Shown piece after piece: positions 55,494-64,000 of a stretch of 64,000 nucleotides of DNA. Origin of the DNA: Bacillus sp. HSf4 (GTDB taxonomy: Bacteria; Bacillota; Bacilli; Bacillales; Bacillaceae); NCBI RefSeq assembly GCF_029537375.1, contig NZ_CP120679.1:4259501-4323500 (forward strand), in the 5' to 3' direction. The notes beneath the pieces are model-generated. The model was not told where the DNA came from, did not search any database, and was given only the letters and a program-made list of their open reading frames with translations. Position 1 is the first letter of the stretch. Every line of letters begins with the position of its first letter. Both the position numbers and the translations under genes were made by a program.

Positions 55494-56750
55494 TTAAGCC
55501 CCCTCTTTGAAAGAATTTGTCCGTCTGAACTGCCACAATGCGATCGAGATGACAAAGACCGACAGCAGGATCGTCAATGCGGCAGCTAAAGAGTACTGGC
55601 TCGACTGCATCGTTAATTTGTAAATCCAGGACACCAGGATATCGGTTCCTCCCGCTGTTGACCCGGGAACAGCCGGACCGCCTCCATTGAATAGATAAAT
55701 AATATTGAAGTTATTAAAATTAAAAGTGAATTGCGTAATGATAATCGGCGCCATCGCGATTAAAATCAGCGGCAATGTGATATGCCTGAATTTCGAAAAC
55801 GCAGACGCGCCGTCAATGGTCGCCGCTTCATAAAGGTCGTCCGGAATCGACTGCAGAACACCGGTCGTTACAATGAACACATAAGGAAATCCGAGCCATC
55901 CCTGCATGAGGATCAGCGCCAGCTTCGTCCAATTGGCATTCGTCATCCAAGGAATCGGATCGATGCCGAATGCGGCGAGGATTTGATGATTGAAAGCACC
56001 GAAGCTGTCATTAAAAAGGCCGGCAAACACGAGAATGGTAACAAAACCGGGCACGGCCCAAGGCAAGACCAGAATCGTCCGGAAAAACTTTTTGAAGCGG
56101 ACTTCCTTCTGATTGACGACAACCGCCAACAAAATTCCCAACCCGACTTGGAGCGTGGAAGCGACAAGCGTCCAAACGATGGTCCAAGCTAAAACATCCA
56201 AAAAGGTCGACCGCCAAATATCAACGGTGAAAATTTCGGAAAACGTTTTAAGTCCTACCCAATCGACAAGATGGGCTGGCGGAGAATGGTAGAGGTTATA
56301 GTTTGTAAAAGCTAAGGCAAAGCTGAACAAAATCGGAAACACAACGGCAAAAATCAGGATGAACAGCGATGGCCCGCTGATGAGATACGGATATCCTTGC
56401 GCCATTAAGTTTTGATATTGTTCCTTGAGTGAACTGAGCTCCTTTTGTTCATCGCGCCTCTTTCCGTTTTGGTAGGCGTCCCGCAAATTGGCGTAATAGA
56501 CAGCCAGCCCAAAACAGGTGACAATCACGGCAATGATGCCTTCTGCCAATAGAAAAATCGAGTTGTCGCGCGGCACTTCGGTTCCAAGTGTAAACACGCC
56601 CCACAGCCCCATATTCAGCAAATCGCCAAAAACCGCAAAGAACGAGACGCCTAAAAGAAGGAATAACAGACCCTTTATCCATTGTTTATTGTAGAATTGG
56701 CCCAAACCGGGAACGATTGATAATAGTAAAGCTTTTTTGCGATGCTGCAC
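55494..56750 (-). CDS. ganP: GanP, MalF-type galacto-oligosaccharide ABC permease
   Basis: A permease of 418 aa with an N-terminal extension of two or three helices, a soluble stretch (~100-120, charged) and the core of six helices with the EAA loop (DLYEAATIDGASAFSKFRHITLPLI, split around EAATIDGA). GTG at 56750 is chosen because GAGGTG lies nine bases before it; the GTG at 56762 is part of that binding site. With GanS and GanQ it forms the importer for galactan breakdown products. Confidence 0.92.
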   Translation of the reverse strand: MQHRKKALLLSIVPGLGQFYNKQWIKGLLFLLLGVSFFAVFGDLLNMGLWGVFTLGTEVPRDNSIFLLAEGIIAVIVTCFGLAVYYANLRDAYQNGKRRDEQKELSSLKEQYQNLMAQGYPYLISGPSLFILIFAVVFPILFSFALAFTNYNLYHSPPAHLVDWVGLKTFSEIFTVDIWRSTFLDVLAWTIVWTLVASTLQVGLGILLAVVVNQKEVRFKKFFRTILVLPWAVPGFVTILVFAGLFNDSFGAFNHQILAAFGIDPIPWMTNANWTKLALILMQGWLGFPYVFIVTTGVLQSIPDDLYEAATIDGASAFSKFRHITLPLILIAMAPIIITQFTFNFNNFNIIYLFNGGGPAVPGSTAGGTDILVSWIYKLTMQSSQYSLAAALTILLSVFVISIALWQFRRTNSFKEGA

Positions 56751-56796
56751 CTTCTCTTTCACCTCTTTATATTGACGTCCTGATCATAAATGGCGC

Positions 56797-56815
56797 CAAA
56801 CTTAAGATAAGTTTG
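56797..56815. repeat. Intercistronic hairpin between ganS and ganP
   Basis: CAAACTTA (56797-56804) and TAAGTTTG (56808-56815) pair perfectly over a three-base loop, without a T tract. It may protect the 3' end of ganS mRNA so that more binding protein than permease is made, as in other sugar ABC operons. Confidence 0.55.
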
Positions 56816-56833
56816 ACACCACCCGCCCGCGGC

Positions 56834-58102
56834 TTATTTGCTGCCGCTGTGCTTCGCTTTGATCTGTCCTTGTATCGTTTCGGCGGCTTGATCAAGCGCT
56901 TTTTTCGGTTCGGCTTTTCCGGTTGCGATCGTTTGCAGAGCCGCATCCGCCGGCGTCCATACTTCATTCATCTCAGGAATATTCGGTGTCAACTCTGAGT
57001 ACTGAGATTGTTCGGCAACAGCTTGAGCCGCTTCGCTTTTTGTGACGGCAGGATCATCCGCCAGTTCTTTGACAGCGGGAACTTCTTTTGTGATCTCATA
57101 TCTCTTCTTTGAGTTTTCTTTATTGGCGAGGAAGACGACTAATTCTTCCGCTAGATCGGCATTCTTCGAATAAGCGCTTACATTGTAGCTTTTCACACCG
57201 ACAAAAGAACTCATATGCTTGCCGTTGGACAGCTTAGGCAGCTTGGCAACCCCGTAGTTGATGCCCGCTTTTTTGAATGGTTCCAGATTCCATGGGCCTG
57301 AAATGATCGCTGCTGCTTTTCCTTCCGTAAACAGCGATTCCAGCACATTGATCCCCTGCTCCCCAATAATTCCGGCAGGGAACAGCCCCTCTTGATAAAA
57401 CTTCTGAATGTACTCGGCGCCTTCGACTGCACCTTTGTTGTTCAAGCCGAGATCGGCCGGATCATAAGTGCCGTCTGCATCGCTCTTAAAAATGTAGCCG
57501 CCGTATCCTCCCATGACGCTCTGCGCATAATAAATCTGGTCAAACAGCGCCAGGAAGCCGAATTTTTTGCCGTCAGCCGTTTTTTTGGAATACTCATACC
57601 ATTCATCCAGCGTTTTCGGCAGTTCTTTTTCAGAAATCAAATCTTTATTATAGTAGAGCATCGTCGTTTCGACCGCTTTCGGCAGGCCGTAGACCTTGCC
57701 GTTTGTCACCTGGGATCTCATTGCCGGTTCCGTATAGATCGATTGGATTTCTTTGTCCACCTTTAATTCCTTGATCAAACCTTCCGTTACCGCTGTCCCG
57801 ATTTGGTCTCCAGGCATCGTTAACACATCCGGCCCCGTTCCCGCCGGTCCATCCATCCGCAAGTCTTCGATCTGCTTTGCATAAGGCTTTTCAACGACTT
57901 TGACAGATACGCCGTGCTCTTTTTCAAATTGGGCGACGGCATCTTTGATGCCTTCGCTTTTCTCTTTATCTTCCCAGACCACGAGTTCCTTTTGCTTCGA
58001 GTCTGATGCTCCATTGCTGCTCTCTTTAGGCCCGCAGGCAGTTAAAGACAAACTGAGAGCGATGACACTGCTGATTCCAACATATTTTTTCATATTCATC
58101 AT
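56834..58102 (-). CDS. ganS: GanS, galacto-oligosaccharide-binding lipoprotein
   Basis: About 422 residues; the solute-binding protein of the GanPQ importer (family 1, MalE-like). The signal peptide ends in lipobox LTAC, followed by a Ser/Asn/Gly linker. The mature part has ELVVWEDKEKSEG at the start and the hinge region NGKVYGLPKAVETTMLYYNKDL. Among several in-frame ATGs, 58102 is nine bases after AAGGA and is preferred; 58111, 58099 and 58093 are alternatives. First gene of ganSPQA. Confidence 0.9.
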   Translation of the reverse strand: MMNMKKYVGISSVIALSLSLTACGPKESSNGASDSKQKELVVWEDKEKSEGIKDAVAQFEKEHGVSVKVVEKPYAKQIEDLRMDGPAGTGPDVLTMPGDQIGTAVTEGLIKELKVDKEIQSIYTEPAMRSQVTNGKVYGLPKAVETTMLYYNKDLISEKELPKTLDEWYEYSKKTADGKKFGFLALFDQIYYAQSVMGGYGGYIFKSDADGTYDPADLGLNNKGAVEGAEYIQKFYQEGLFPAGIIGEQGINVLESLFTEGKAAAIISGPWNLEPFKKAGINYGVAKLPKLSNGKHMSSFVGVKSYNVSAYSKNADLAEELVVFLANKENSKKRYEITKEVPAVKELADDPAVTKSEAAQAVAEQSQYSELTPNIPEMNEVWTPADAALQTIATGKAEPKKALDQAAETIQGQIKAKHSGSK

Positions 58103-58124
58103 TTGTCTCATTCCTTTTATTGGA

Positions 58125-58140
58125 GTGAAAGCGCTTTACA
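58125..58140. promoter_or_regulatory. cre-like palindrome in the ganS leader
   Basis: GTGAAAGCGCTTTACA has the AAAGCGCTTT core of strong CcpA sites with one extra base in the right arm (TGAAAGCGCTTT-A-CA). It lies just downstream of the predicted start of transcription. Confidence 0.5.
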
Positions 58141-58145
58141 AAAAC

Positions 58146-58174
58146 AATATAGCATGTCCCAGGAAAAGTGTAAA
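58146..58174 (-). promoter_or_regulatory. Sigma-A promoter of ganSPQA
   Basis: On the minus strand TTTACA (58169-58174) and TATATT (58146-58151) are 17 bases apart. The GanR-type palindrome lies about 20 bases upstream of the -35. Confidence 0.7.
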
Positions 58175-58194
58175 CAATTATTTTACTTACTAAG

Positions 58195-58208
58195 GTAAAA
58201 TATTTTAC
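58195..58208. promoter_or_regulatory. GanR-type operator at the ganS promoter
   Basis: GTAAAATATTTTAC is a perfect 14-bp palindrome and is identical to the core of the longer palindrome at 59291-59310 before ganR. A second, looser pairing (ATTTTAC with GTAAAAT, 58181-58201) overlaps it on the promoter side. Confidence 0.65.
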
Positions 58209-58209
58209 G

Positions 58210-58247
58210 AAAAAGCGCAGGCTGTTATTCAGCAGCCCGCGCTTTTT
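58210..58247 (-). terminator. Terminator of ganR
   Basis: On the minus strand AAAGCGCGGGCTG pairs with CAGCCTGCGCTTT (58211-58224 with 58232-58246, one bulge) and ends in T's. It separates ganR from the ganS promoter. Confidence 0.75.
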
Positions 58248-59239
58248 TAATTGGTGCTTTTCCTGACCACCAGCTCCGCACCGATATATAGCGTTTTTAC
58301 AACTTTTCTTTTTTCAAGTATTTGCTCCAGAAGCAATTCAATAGCGTTTTTGCAAAGCTCTTTAATATCGATATGGAATGTCGTCAGCGGGGGAGATACG
58401 TATTTCGCCACACTGATGTTGTTGATGCTGATGATGCTCACCCTGCCCGGGATGGCGATCCCTTTTTCATTTAAGGCCTGAAGGCAGCCTACGGCAATCG
58501 GGTCCGCCGCTGTAAAAAAGGCCGTCGGCAGCTTTTCACCCAATCTTTCAACCGCTTTTTCCATCAGATGGTAGCCGTTTTCCACCGAAAAACCCCTGCG
58601 GCAAAAAATAAAGCTTTCCTCCAAGAGCCCTTTTTCCCTCATATCATCGCGAAACGTTCGTTCCCTTACGTCCATTTCGTCTTCATCAGTATTGGGATTA
58701 TGGTACGTACCGCCGATAAAGCCGATCTTTTCATGCCCTTTCTCAATGAGAAAGTCTACCGTTTTCCTCGTCATCTGCTTTAAGTCCGGTCTGACTGAAT
58801 CAAAATGATTCGGATCAGGCGTCGAATCGATGAATACTCCGTGAGGCGTCATCTGTCTTAATCGGATTAATTCATCATCTGAAAATGAGCCGACCGCAAT
58901 GAATCCTTCTATGTTTTCGGGAATGGCGTCAATGCCGCCCGAAATTTTATAGGTCGTCAGTTCAACGTTGAATTGCTTTGCGAGCTTCTCGATTTCCAGC
59001 CTCATCGTTTTAAAATACACGTCTTCAAGCTCTTCTTTATCCGTCAGCCAGTACAGAAACGCGATGTTTTTCACCAGTGTCCTGATCGTTTTCTTACGGT
59101 AGTTCAGGCTTTCCGCCACTTCAAATATTTTCTCCCTCGTCTCATCAGGTACGGAAAGGCTTTCGTCGTTATTCAATACGCGGGAAACCGTTGAGATGGA
59201 ATACCCCGCCTTTTCTGCAACATCTTTTATCGTCGCCAC
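58247..59239 (-). CDS. ganR: GanR, LacI-family repressor of the galactan genes
   Basis: A 330-aa LacI/GalR repressor: the N-terminal helix-turn-helix and hinge (ATIKDVAEKAGYSISTVSRVLNND, split after residue ~20) followed by the periplasmic-binding-protein-like effector domain (KIGFIGG, PTAFFTAADPIAVGCLQAL, ISINNISVAKY). B. subtilis GanR represses gan genes and is relieved by galactobiose. GTG at 59239 has GGAGG 11 bases before it. It lies between its own operator (59291) and the gan transporter operon, and is divergent from galK. Confidence 0.88.
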   Translation of the reverse strand: MATIKDVAEKAGYSISTVSRVLNNDESLSVPDETREKIFEVAESLNYRKKTIRTLVKNIAFLYWLTDKEELEDVYFKTMRLEIEKLAKQFNVELTTYKISGGIDAIPENIEGFIAVGSFSDDELIRLRQMTPHGVFIDSTPDPNHFDSVRPDLKQMTRKTVDFLIEKGHEKIGFIGGTYHNPNTDEDEMDVRERTFRDDMREKGLLEESFIFCRRGFSVENGYHLMEKAVERLGEKLPTAFFTAADPIAVGCLQALNEKGIAIPGRVSIISINNISVAKYVSPPLTTFHIDIKELCKNAIELLLEQILEKRKVVKTLYIGAELVVRKSTN

Positions 59240-59290
59240 GATTGTAAAACCTCCATGTGAACATCTTTATTTTAAAAAGGGATTTTATTT

Positions 59291-59310
59291 TTAGTAAAAT
59301 ATTTTACTAA
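59291..59310. promoter_or_regulatory. Perfect 20-bp palindrome, operator of ganR
   Basis: TTAGTAAAATATTTTACTAA is its own reverse complement over all 20 bases and shares its 14-bp core with the ganS-side site. It overlaps the predicted ganR -10 element, which points to autoregulation; it lies about 100 bases upstream of the galK promoter. Confidence 0.75.
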
Positions 59311-59337
59311 TTTAACGTTGATTTGCGTAAAAGTCAA
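59309..59337 (-). promoter_or_regulatory. Probable ganR promoter
   Basis: On the minus strand TTGACT (59332-59337) and TAAATT (59309-59314) are 17 bases apart. The -10 is imperfect, and the GanR palindrome overlaps it. Confidence 0.55.
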
Positions 59338-59374
59338 GTGCTGATTGCCCTATCCCTGCCAATAAGGATTTTAC

Positions 59375-59389
59375 ATGAAAACGCTTCAT
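59375..59389 (+). promoter_or_regulatory. cre-like site before galK
   Basis: ATGAAAACGCTTCAT is nearly palindromic and fits the CcpA consensus with one mismatch. It is about 20 bases upstream of the galK -35 element. Confidence 0.45.
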
Positions 59390-59407
59390 TTGAAAAAACA
59401 CTTTTTA

Positions 59408-59436
59408 TTGCACCAATTGAAAACCCGTAGTAAACT
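59408..59436 (+). promoter_or_regulatory. Probable galKET promoter
   Basis: TTGCAC (59408-59413) and TAAACT (59431-59436) are 17 bases apart. The start of galK follows 60 bases on. Confidence 0.55.
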
Positions 59437-59496
59437 GATGTTGAACTTAATTAAATTAATTTATTAAGTCTGCACGTCAAACGAATGGGAGGATAT

Positions 59497-60666
59497 ATGA
59501 ATACTGCAGCCGCTTTATCTAACGACTTTCATTCTATTTTTAAGACAGAAAAGACACCGCGAACCTTTTTTGCTCCGGGAAGAATCAACTTAATCGGCGA
59601 ACACACGGATTATAATGGAGGGCATGTTTTCCCCGCCTCGATTTCATTTGGCACCTATGCCCTTGGCATAAAGCGCGATGATCAAATGATCCGTTTCTAT
59701 TCAAAGAACTTCCCTGACAAAGGAATCATTGAATGCAGCTTGAGCGATTTAGCCTTTGATCAGTCTGACGGCTGGGCCAACTATCCGAAAGGAATGTTCC
59801 TTTTGATGAAAGCGGCAGGCCATCAAATCATTCACGGCGCCGATATTTTGTATTACGGAAATATTCCGCACGGGGCGGGCCTCTCTTCTTCCGCATCGAT
59901 TGAGCTTGCGACAGGCGTTTTGTTAAAAGGGCTTTATGATTTGCAAACAGACACAATCTCCATGGTGAAGCTCGGACAAAAAGTCGAAAACGAGTACATC
60001 GGCGTGGGGAGCGGCATTATGGATCAATTTGCGATCGGCATGGGGAAAAAGGATCACGCAATTTTGTTAGACTGCCATACACTTGATTACACATACGCTC
60101 CTTTCGTGTTGAAGGAACACGATGTGATCATCATCAATTCAAACAAACAGCGGACGCTGGCCGGGTCTAAATATAATGAAAGGCGCGCCCAATGCGAAGA
60201 GGCGCTCGGCGATCTGCAGCAGGAGTTATCGATCGCAAGCCTGGGCGAATTGACGGCGGAAGCATTTGAAGCTCATCAGCACCTCATCCGCAATGAAACC
60301 AATCAAAAACGCGCCAAACATGCTGTGTACGAAAATGCCCGGACGCTGAAAGCGCTGGAAAAACTTCGCGAGGGCGACCTTGCCGGATTTGGCAAGCTGA
60401 TGAATGAATCTCATGTGTCATTAAGGGATGATTATGAAGTGACAGGGCTGGAGCTTGATACCATTGTCCAAGCGGCCTGGGAACAGGACGGCGTCCTGGG
60501 TGCCCGCATGACCGGCGCCGGGTTCGGCGGCTGTGCGATTGCGATTGTAGAAAAAGACCGGACAGACAGCTTTAAAGAACGCGTGAATGCCGTCTACCGC
60601 GAAACAGTTGGCTATGATGCCGCTTTTTATACTGCTGCGATAGGCGACGGCGCCAAAGAAATATAG
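59497..60666 (+). CDS. galK: GalK, galactokinase
   Basis: GalK phosphorylates galactose to galactose-1-phosphate with ATP. The 389-aa GHMP kinase has the galactokinase signature [19 protein letters not shown], the ATP loop [13 protein letters not shown], the catalytic aspartate in [12 protein letters not shown] and the C-terminal [14 protein letters not shown] at 59497 lies six bases after GGGAGG; an upstream in-frame ATG at 59485 overlaps the site. First gene of galK-galE-galT. Confidence 0.95.
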   Translation: MNTAAALSNDFHSIFKTEKTPRTFFAPGRINLIGEHTDYNGGHVFPASISFGTYALGIKRDDQMIRFYSKNFPDKGIIECSLSDLAFDQSDGWANYPKGMFLLMKAAGHQIIHGADILYYGNIPHGAGLSSSASIELATGVLLKGLYDLQTDTISMVKLGQKVENEYIGVGSGIMDQFAIGMGKKDHAILLDCHTLDYTYAPFVLKEHDVIIINSNKQRTLAGSKYNERRAQCEEALGDLQQELSIASLGELTAEAFEAHQHLIRNETNQKRAKHAVYENARTLKALEKLREGDLAGFGKLMNESHVSLRDDYEVTGLELDTIVQAAWEQDGVLGARMTGAGFGGCAIAIVEKDRTDSFKERVNAVYRETVGYDAAFYTAAIGDGAKEI

Positions 60667-60680
60667 AAAGGGGAATTGAT

Positions 60681-61682
60681 ATGAGTGTGTTGGTTTTGGG
60701 CGGTGCCGGCTATATCGGTTCACACGCCGTGTATCAATTAATAGACAGAGGGGAAAACGTCGTTGTCGTTGACAACCTCGAGACCGGCCAAAGGCAGGCG
60801 GTACATCCTGATGCAGCCTTTTATGAAGGGGATGTGCGCGATAACAACTTCCTTCGCACTGTTTTTGAAAAGGAACATATTGAAGAAGTGATCCACTTTG
60901 CCGCCAGTTCACTTGTCGGCGAATCGATGATAGATCCGCTCAAATATTACGACAACAATGTATCCGGAACACAGGTTTTACTTCAGACGATGCTCGAGCA
61001 CGATGTAAAAAAAATCGTATTCTCCTCGACGGCGGCCGTCTATGGAGAGCCTGAATCGGTGCCTATTACAGAAGACATGCCGACAATGCCGACAAGCACC
61101 TACGGGGAAACGAAACTGATCATGGAAAAGCTCATGAAGCGGACTGAAGAAGCCCATGGGATCAGCTTTGTGTCTCTCAGGTACTTCAATGTTGCAGGAG
61201 CAAGGGAAACGGGAGAGATCGGAGAAGACCACCGTCCGGAAACACACCTTGTCCCCATCATCCTGCAAACCGCTCTCGGACAAAGACCGCATGTTACGAT
61301 TTTCGGTGATGACTATGATACACCCGACGGCACGTGCATTCGTGACTATGTTCATGTTGAAGACCTGATTGACGCCCATCTGGCGGCATTAAACTATTTA
61401 AGAAAAGGCGGCAAAAGCGATATATTCAACCTTGGCAGCAGCGAAGGATTTTCGGTGAAAGAAATGATTGATGCGGCCAGAAAGGTAACCGGGAAAGACA
61501 TTCCCGCCGAGATCGGCAAGCGCAGATCCGGCGACCCGAGCATCCTGATTGCCGGATCTGACAAGGCAAAGCAGGTTCTGGGCTGGAGGCCTTCGCGCAC
61601 TTCTGTAGCAAAGATCATTAAAGACGCCTGGAAGTGGCATTCCTCACATCCAAACGGGTACAGGAAGGAAGTGTCAACATGA
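60681..61682 (+). CDS. galE: GalE, UDP-glucose 4-epimerase
   Basis: GalE interconverts UDP-galactose and UDP-glucose with bound NAD, closing the Leloir cycle. The 333-aa extended short-chain dehydrogenase has the glycine motif [14 protein letters not shown], the catalytic serine in FSSTAAVYG, and the Y-x3-K pair in STYGETK. C-terminal [13 protein letters not shown] is typical. ATG follows AAAGGGGAATTG. It ends in a four-base overlap with galT (ATGA). Confidence 0.95.
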   Translation: MSVLVLGGAGYIGSHAVYQLIDRGENVVVVDNLETGQRQAVHPDAAFYEGDVRDNNFLRTVFEKEHIEEVIHFAASSLVGESMIDPLKYYDNNVSGTQVLLQTMLEHDVKKIVFSSTAAVYGEPESVPITEDMPTMPTSTYGETKLIMEKLMKRTEEAHGISFVSLRYFNVAGARETGEIGEDHRPETHLVPIILQTALGQRPHVTIFGDDYDTPDGTCIRDYVHVEDLIDAHLAALNYLRKGGKSDIFNLGSSEGFSVKEMIDAARKVTGKDIPAEIGKRRSGDPSILIAGSDKAKQVLGWRPSRTSVAKIIKDAWKWHSSHPNGYRKEVST

Positions 61683-63166
61683 TTGAACAAGACATAGCCG
61701 GACTTATTCAAAAAGCGCTTGAAGCAGGGTTAATCGAACCGGCTGACGTGAACTACGCGCGCAACCAAGTGATGAATCTGCTGGGCCTGGAATCGTTTCC
61801 TGAAGAAGCCCCTGCGGCTTCCGGCGGCTCCATCCCAGACCTTTTGGAAAAACTCGCCGACTATGCAGTCGAACACGGCGTGATAACCGACGACATAGAC
61901 GCGAAAGACATGCTGGCGGCAAATGTGATGAACTGCTTTGTTGCAAGACCTTCTGTCATCAATGCCGTGTTTCAGCAAAAATACGAGCAATCGCCATGGG
62001 AGGCCACCGAATATTTTTATCAGCTCAGCAAAAACAGCAACTACATCCAGACGAAACGAATTGAAAAAAATGTTTCGTATCAGATGGATACACCTTACGG
62101 CACAATGGATATTACGATCAATTTGTCAAAGCCGGAAAAAGACCCTGAGCAAATCAAACGGGAACGCGCCGCTGCAAAACAATCACGCAGCTATCCGACG
62201 TGCCTATTGTGCAAAGAAAACGAAGGGTATGCCGGACGAATCGGATATCCTGCCCGGGCGAACCACAGGATTATTAAAGTCCCGCTCGCCGGTGAAAGCT
62301 GGTATTTTCAATATTCTCCATATGCTTACTATAACGAGCACAGCATTTTATTTTCTGAGCAGCATCGGCCGATGAAAATTGATAAGCTTGCCTTTCACAG
62401 ACTGCTTGCTTTTACAGAGCTGTTTCCGCATTATTTTATCGGATCGAATGCCGATTTGCCGATCGTCGGCGGGTCTATTTTAAGCCATGACCATTATCAG
62501 GCCGGACGATATGAGTTTGCGATGACGCGCGCGGAAGACGCGTTCTCCTTTCAAATCAAACAACACCCTGACATCGAAGCGTCCGTTTTAAAATGGCCGA
62601 TGTCTGTCATCCGCTTGAAAGGAACTGCGATCAACAGCCTTGTTGAAGCGGCGGACGATATTTTTCAGACGTGGAAAAACTACTCGGATCAACAAGCGGA
62701 TATCACCGCTTTTACAGATGGTACGCCTCATAACACGATTACGCCTATCGCAAGAAACGTGAGCGGCGTTTATGAAATCGACCTTGTGCTCAGAAACAAC
62801 CGGACATCTGCCGAGCACCCATATGGCATATTCCACCCGCATACTGATGTTCACCATATTAAGAAAGAGAATATCGGCTTAATCGAAGTGATGGGCCTAG
62901 CCGTCCTTCCTCCCCGCTTAAAGACCGAATTGGCGGCAGTAAAAGAATTCCTGCTCGGTCAGTCAGATGCCGTTGAAGCGCATCACCGGGAATGGGCCGA
63001 ACAGCTCAAAGCCGAATACGGAGAGCTGTCCGAGCCGGAGCAGGCTGAATCAATTGTACGAAAAGAACTTAGCAAGAAATTTGTCAAAGCCCTTGAGGAC
63101 GCCGGAGTTTTTAAAGATCGCGAAGCTTTCATGCGCTTTATCCGCACAGTCAATCATCAGGGGTAA
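61679..63166 (+). CDS. galT: GalT, galactose-1-phosphate uridylyltransferase (Firmicute type)
   Basis: GalT moves UMP from UDP-glucose to galactose-1-phosphate. The 495-aa protein is of the longer Gram-positive class (GalT type 2): [16 protein letters not shown], an [12 protein letters not shown] segment and [13 protein letters not shown], with the His-containing active-site region. The ATG overlaps the galE stop, with GAAGGAAG upstream. Last gene of galKET; with GanA, GalK and GalE it completes galactose entry into glycolysis. Confidence 0.94.
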   Translation: MIEQDIAGLIQKALEAGLIEPADVNYARNQVMNLLGLESFPEEAPAASGGSIPDLLEKLADYAVEHGVITDDIDAKDMLAANVMNCFVARPSVINAVFQQKYEQSPWEATEYFYQLSKNSNYIQTKRIEKNVSYQMDTPYGTMDITINLSKPEKDPEQIKRERAAAKQSRSYPTCLLCKENEGYAGRIGYPARANHRIIKVPLAGESWYFQYSPYAYYNEHSILFSEQHRPMKIDKLAFHRLLAFTELFPHYFIGSNADLPIVGGSILSHDHYQAGRYEFAMTRAEDAFSFQIKQHPDIEASVLKWPMSVIRLKGTAINSLVEAADDIFQTWKNYSDQQADITAFTDGTPHNTITPIARNVSGVYEIDLVLRNNRTSAEHPYGIFHPHTDVHHIKKENIGLIEVMGLAVLPPRLKTELAAVKEFLLGQSDAVEAHHREWAEQLKAEYGELSEPEQAESIVRKELSKKFVKALEDAGVFKDREAFMRFIRTVNHQG

Positions 63167-63174
63167 GGCTTCAC

Positions 63175-63218
63175 CGGTGTTAAAATAGGCGAAAAAAATA
63201 AGCTTACTTTAGCACCGG
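63175..63218. repeat. Inverted repeat between galT and the ROK gene
   Basis: CCGGTGTTAAA and TTTAGCACCGG can pair (one G-T pair) around a loop of about 22 bases. There is no good T tract on either strand, so a terminator role is uncertain. Confidence 0.35.
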
Positions 63219-64000
63219 ATCAAACAGCTCCGCCAGCAGCAATGAAACGGCTCCGTAAAGCGTCGCTTCATCGCCGAGCTTCGTTATCGTCACATCCGTC
63301 TGCCTCGCTTCGGCTGTTAAAGCTTTCTGCTGTATCGTTTCTCGTATCGCCGGCAATATGAACCTCCCGCCCTTCATCACTCCGCCGCCCAGCACGATTT
63401 TGCCCGGATTGACAAGATGAATGAAGTTGGTCAGCCCGATTCCGATGATCACACCAGTTTCCCGAAAAAGTTCGATACACGTTTGGCAGCCGTTCTCGGC
63501 CATTTCAAACAAATCTTTAGCTGTCAGGCTGTCCTGCCTTTCCTTCAACCGCTTTTTCCCCCGTTCGGCAATCGCTTTTCCGCTCACAATCGTCTGCAGG
63601 CAGCCGCGGTTGCCACATTCGCACTTTTCTCCATTGATATCAATGATCATATGGCCCAGTTCACCCGCGATTCCTTCAACTCCATGGTACAGTTTTCCGT
63701 TGATGACGATCCCCGCACCGACGCCGCGGCCAATATTCACGGCAGCCATGCTGCCTGCGTCATCGTGGCCGCCGAACCACGATTCGCCAAGCGCCATCGC
63801 CCTGGCATCGTTTTCAACTCTTACGGTTAAGTTGAATTCTTGTTCCAGCACATCTTTAATGGGAATATTGGTTAAGTTTAAAATCGGCGCAATGCGTGAC
63901 ATTCCCGTTTCAGCATCGACGACCCCGTGCATGGCGATGCCGATCCCGATGATCTTTTCTTGATCGACATCGGCCCGCCCCAAAATCGCATAGATATTTT
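63204..64000 (-). CDS. ROK-family protein (kinase or XylR/NagC-type repressor), C-terminal part, cut by the window edge
   Basis: About 265 residues are visible and the frame continues beyond the right edge. The ROK domain shows GIGIAMHGVVDAETG, VENDARAMALGE (catalytic Asp region), GVGAGIVINGKLYHG, GELGHMIID, the zinc motif CECGNRGCLQT and the C-terminal GGGVMKGG. Whether a DNA-binding N-terminus is present cannot be seen. ROK repressors such as XylR usually control a nearby sugar operon; it converges on the gal genes, so its target probably lies to the right. Confidence 0.8.
   Translation of the reverse strand, partial: NIYAILGRADVDQEKIIGIGIAMHGVVDAETGMSRIAPILNLTNIPIKDVLEQEFNLTVRVENDARAMALGESWFGGHDDAGSMAAVNIGRGVGAGIVINGKLYHGVEGIAGELGHMIIDINGEKCECGNRGCLQTIVSGKAIAERGKKRLKERQDSLTAKDLFEMAENGCQTCIELFRETGVIIGIGLTNFIHLVNPGKIVLGGGVMKGGRFILPAIRETIQQKALTAEARQTDVTITKLGDEATLYGAVSLLLAELFDPVLK

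Overview
ORGANISM. The window reads as chromosome of a Bacillus of the licheniformis group. It combines an iolABCDEFGHIJ/iolRS inositol locus, a ydaLMN exopolysaccharide operon, yxdJKLM/yxeA, galactan genes (ganSPQAB with ganR) and an L-amino acid ligase that, from memory, closely resembles but is not identical to the B. licheniformis ligase BL00235. Ribosome binding sites are strong AGGAGG types, GTG and TTG starts are frequent, and sigma-A promoters and cre sites have textbook Bacillus form. Gene names rest on recalled B. subtilis sequences; no database search was run. LAYOUT. 1-4.0 kb (+): 3' end of ydaL, then ydaM and ydaN. 4.0-9.4 kb (-): a compact five-gene operon (EamA exporter, dipeptide ligase, BacA-like prephenate-family protein, unknown 413-aa protein, AvtA-like aminotransferase) that looks like a bacilysin-type dipeptide pathway with a different enzyme set; this is the best candidate for an undescribed system. 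9.4-23.0 kb: iolJ back to iolA (-), with iolR and iolS divergent (+), and IolR-type operators in both promoter regions. 23.0-25.6 kb: glpQ-glpT behind a GlpP-type antitermination leader. 25.6-30.8 kb: a probable type I toxin locus, htpG (-), an ABC-F ATPase behind a leader peptide plus terminator, and a HAD phosphatase. 30.9-39.0 kb: HAD phosphatase/glycerol-1-phosphate-dehydrogenase-like pair, a Fur-box siderophore lipoprotein, small membrane proteins, a glyoxalase-fold protein, feoA-feoB-feoC-like, and an acyltransferase. 39.1-44.1 kb: yxdJKLM (-) and divergent yxeA (+). 44.1-50.5 kb: chemoreceptor, alanine/glycine symporter, ald, and a PAF-acetylhydrolase-like esterase. 50.5-63.2 kb: the galactan system. 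GanB cuts galactan outside the cell, GanSPQ imports oligosaccharides, GanA releases galactose, and GalK, GalE and GalT feed it into glycolysis; GanR-type palindromes sit at both the transporter and the regulator promoters. 63.2 kb to the end: 3' part of a ROK-family gene. CAUTION ON THE SEQUENCE. At least five genes (glycerol-1-phosphate-dehydrogenase-like, a small membrane protein, yxdL, the esterase, and ganB twice) are broken, and every break is repaired by adding a single base at a short homopolymer. Six of six changes in the same direction look like read or assembly errors rather than six pseudogenes.
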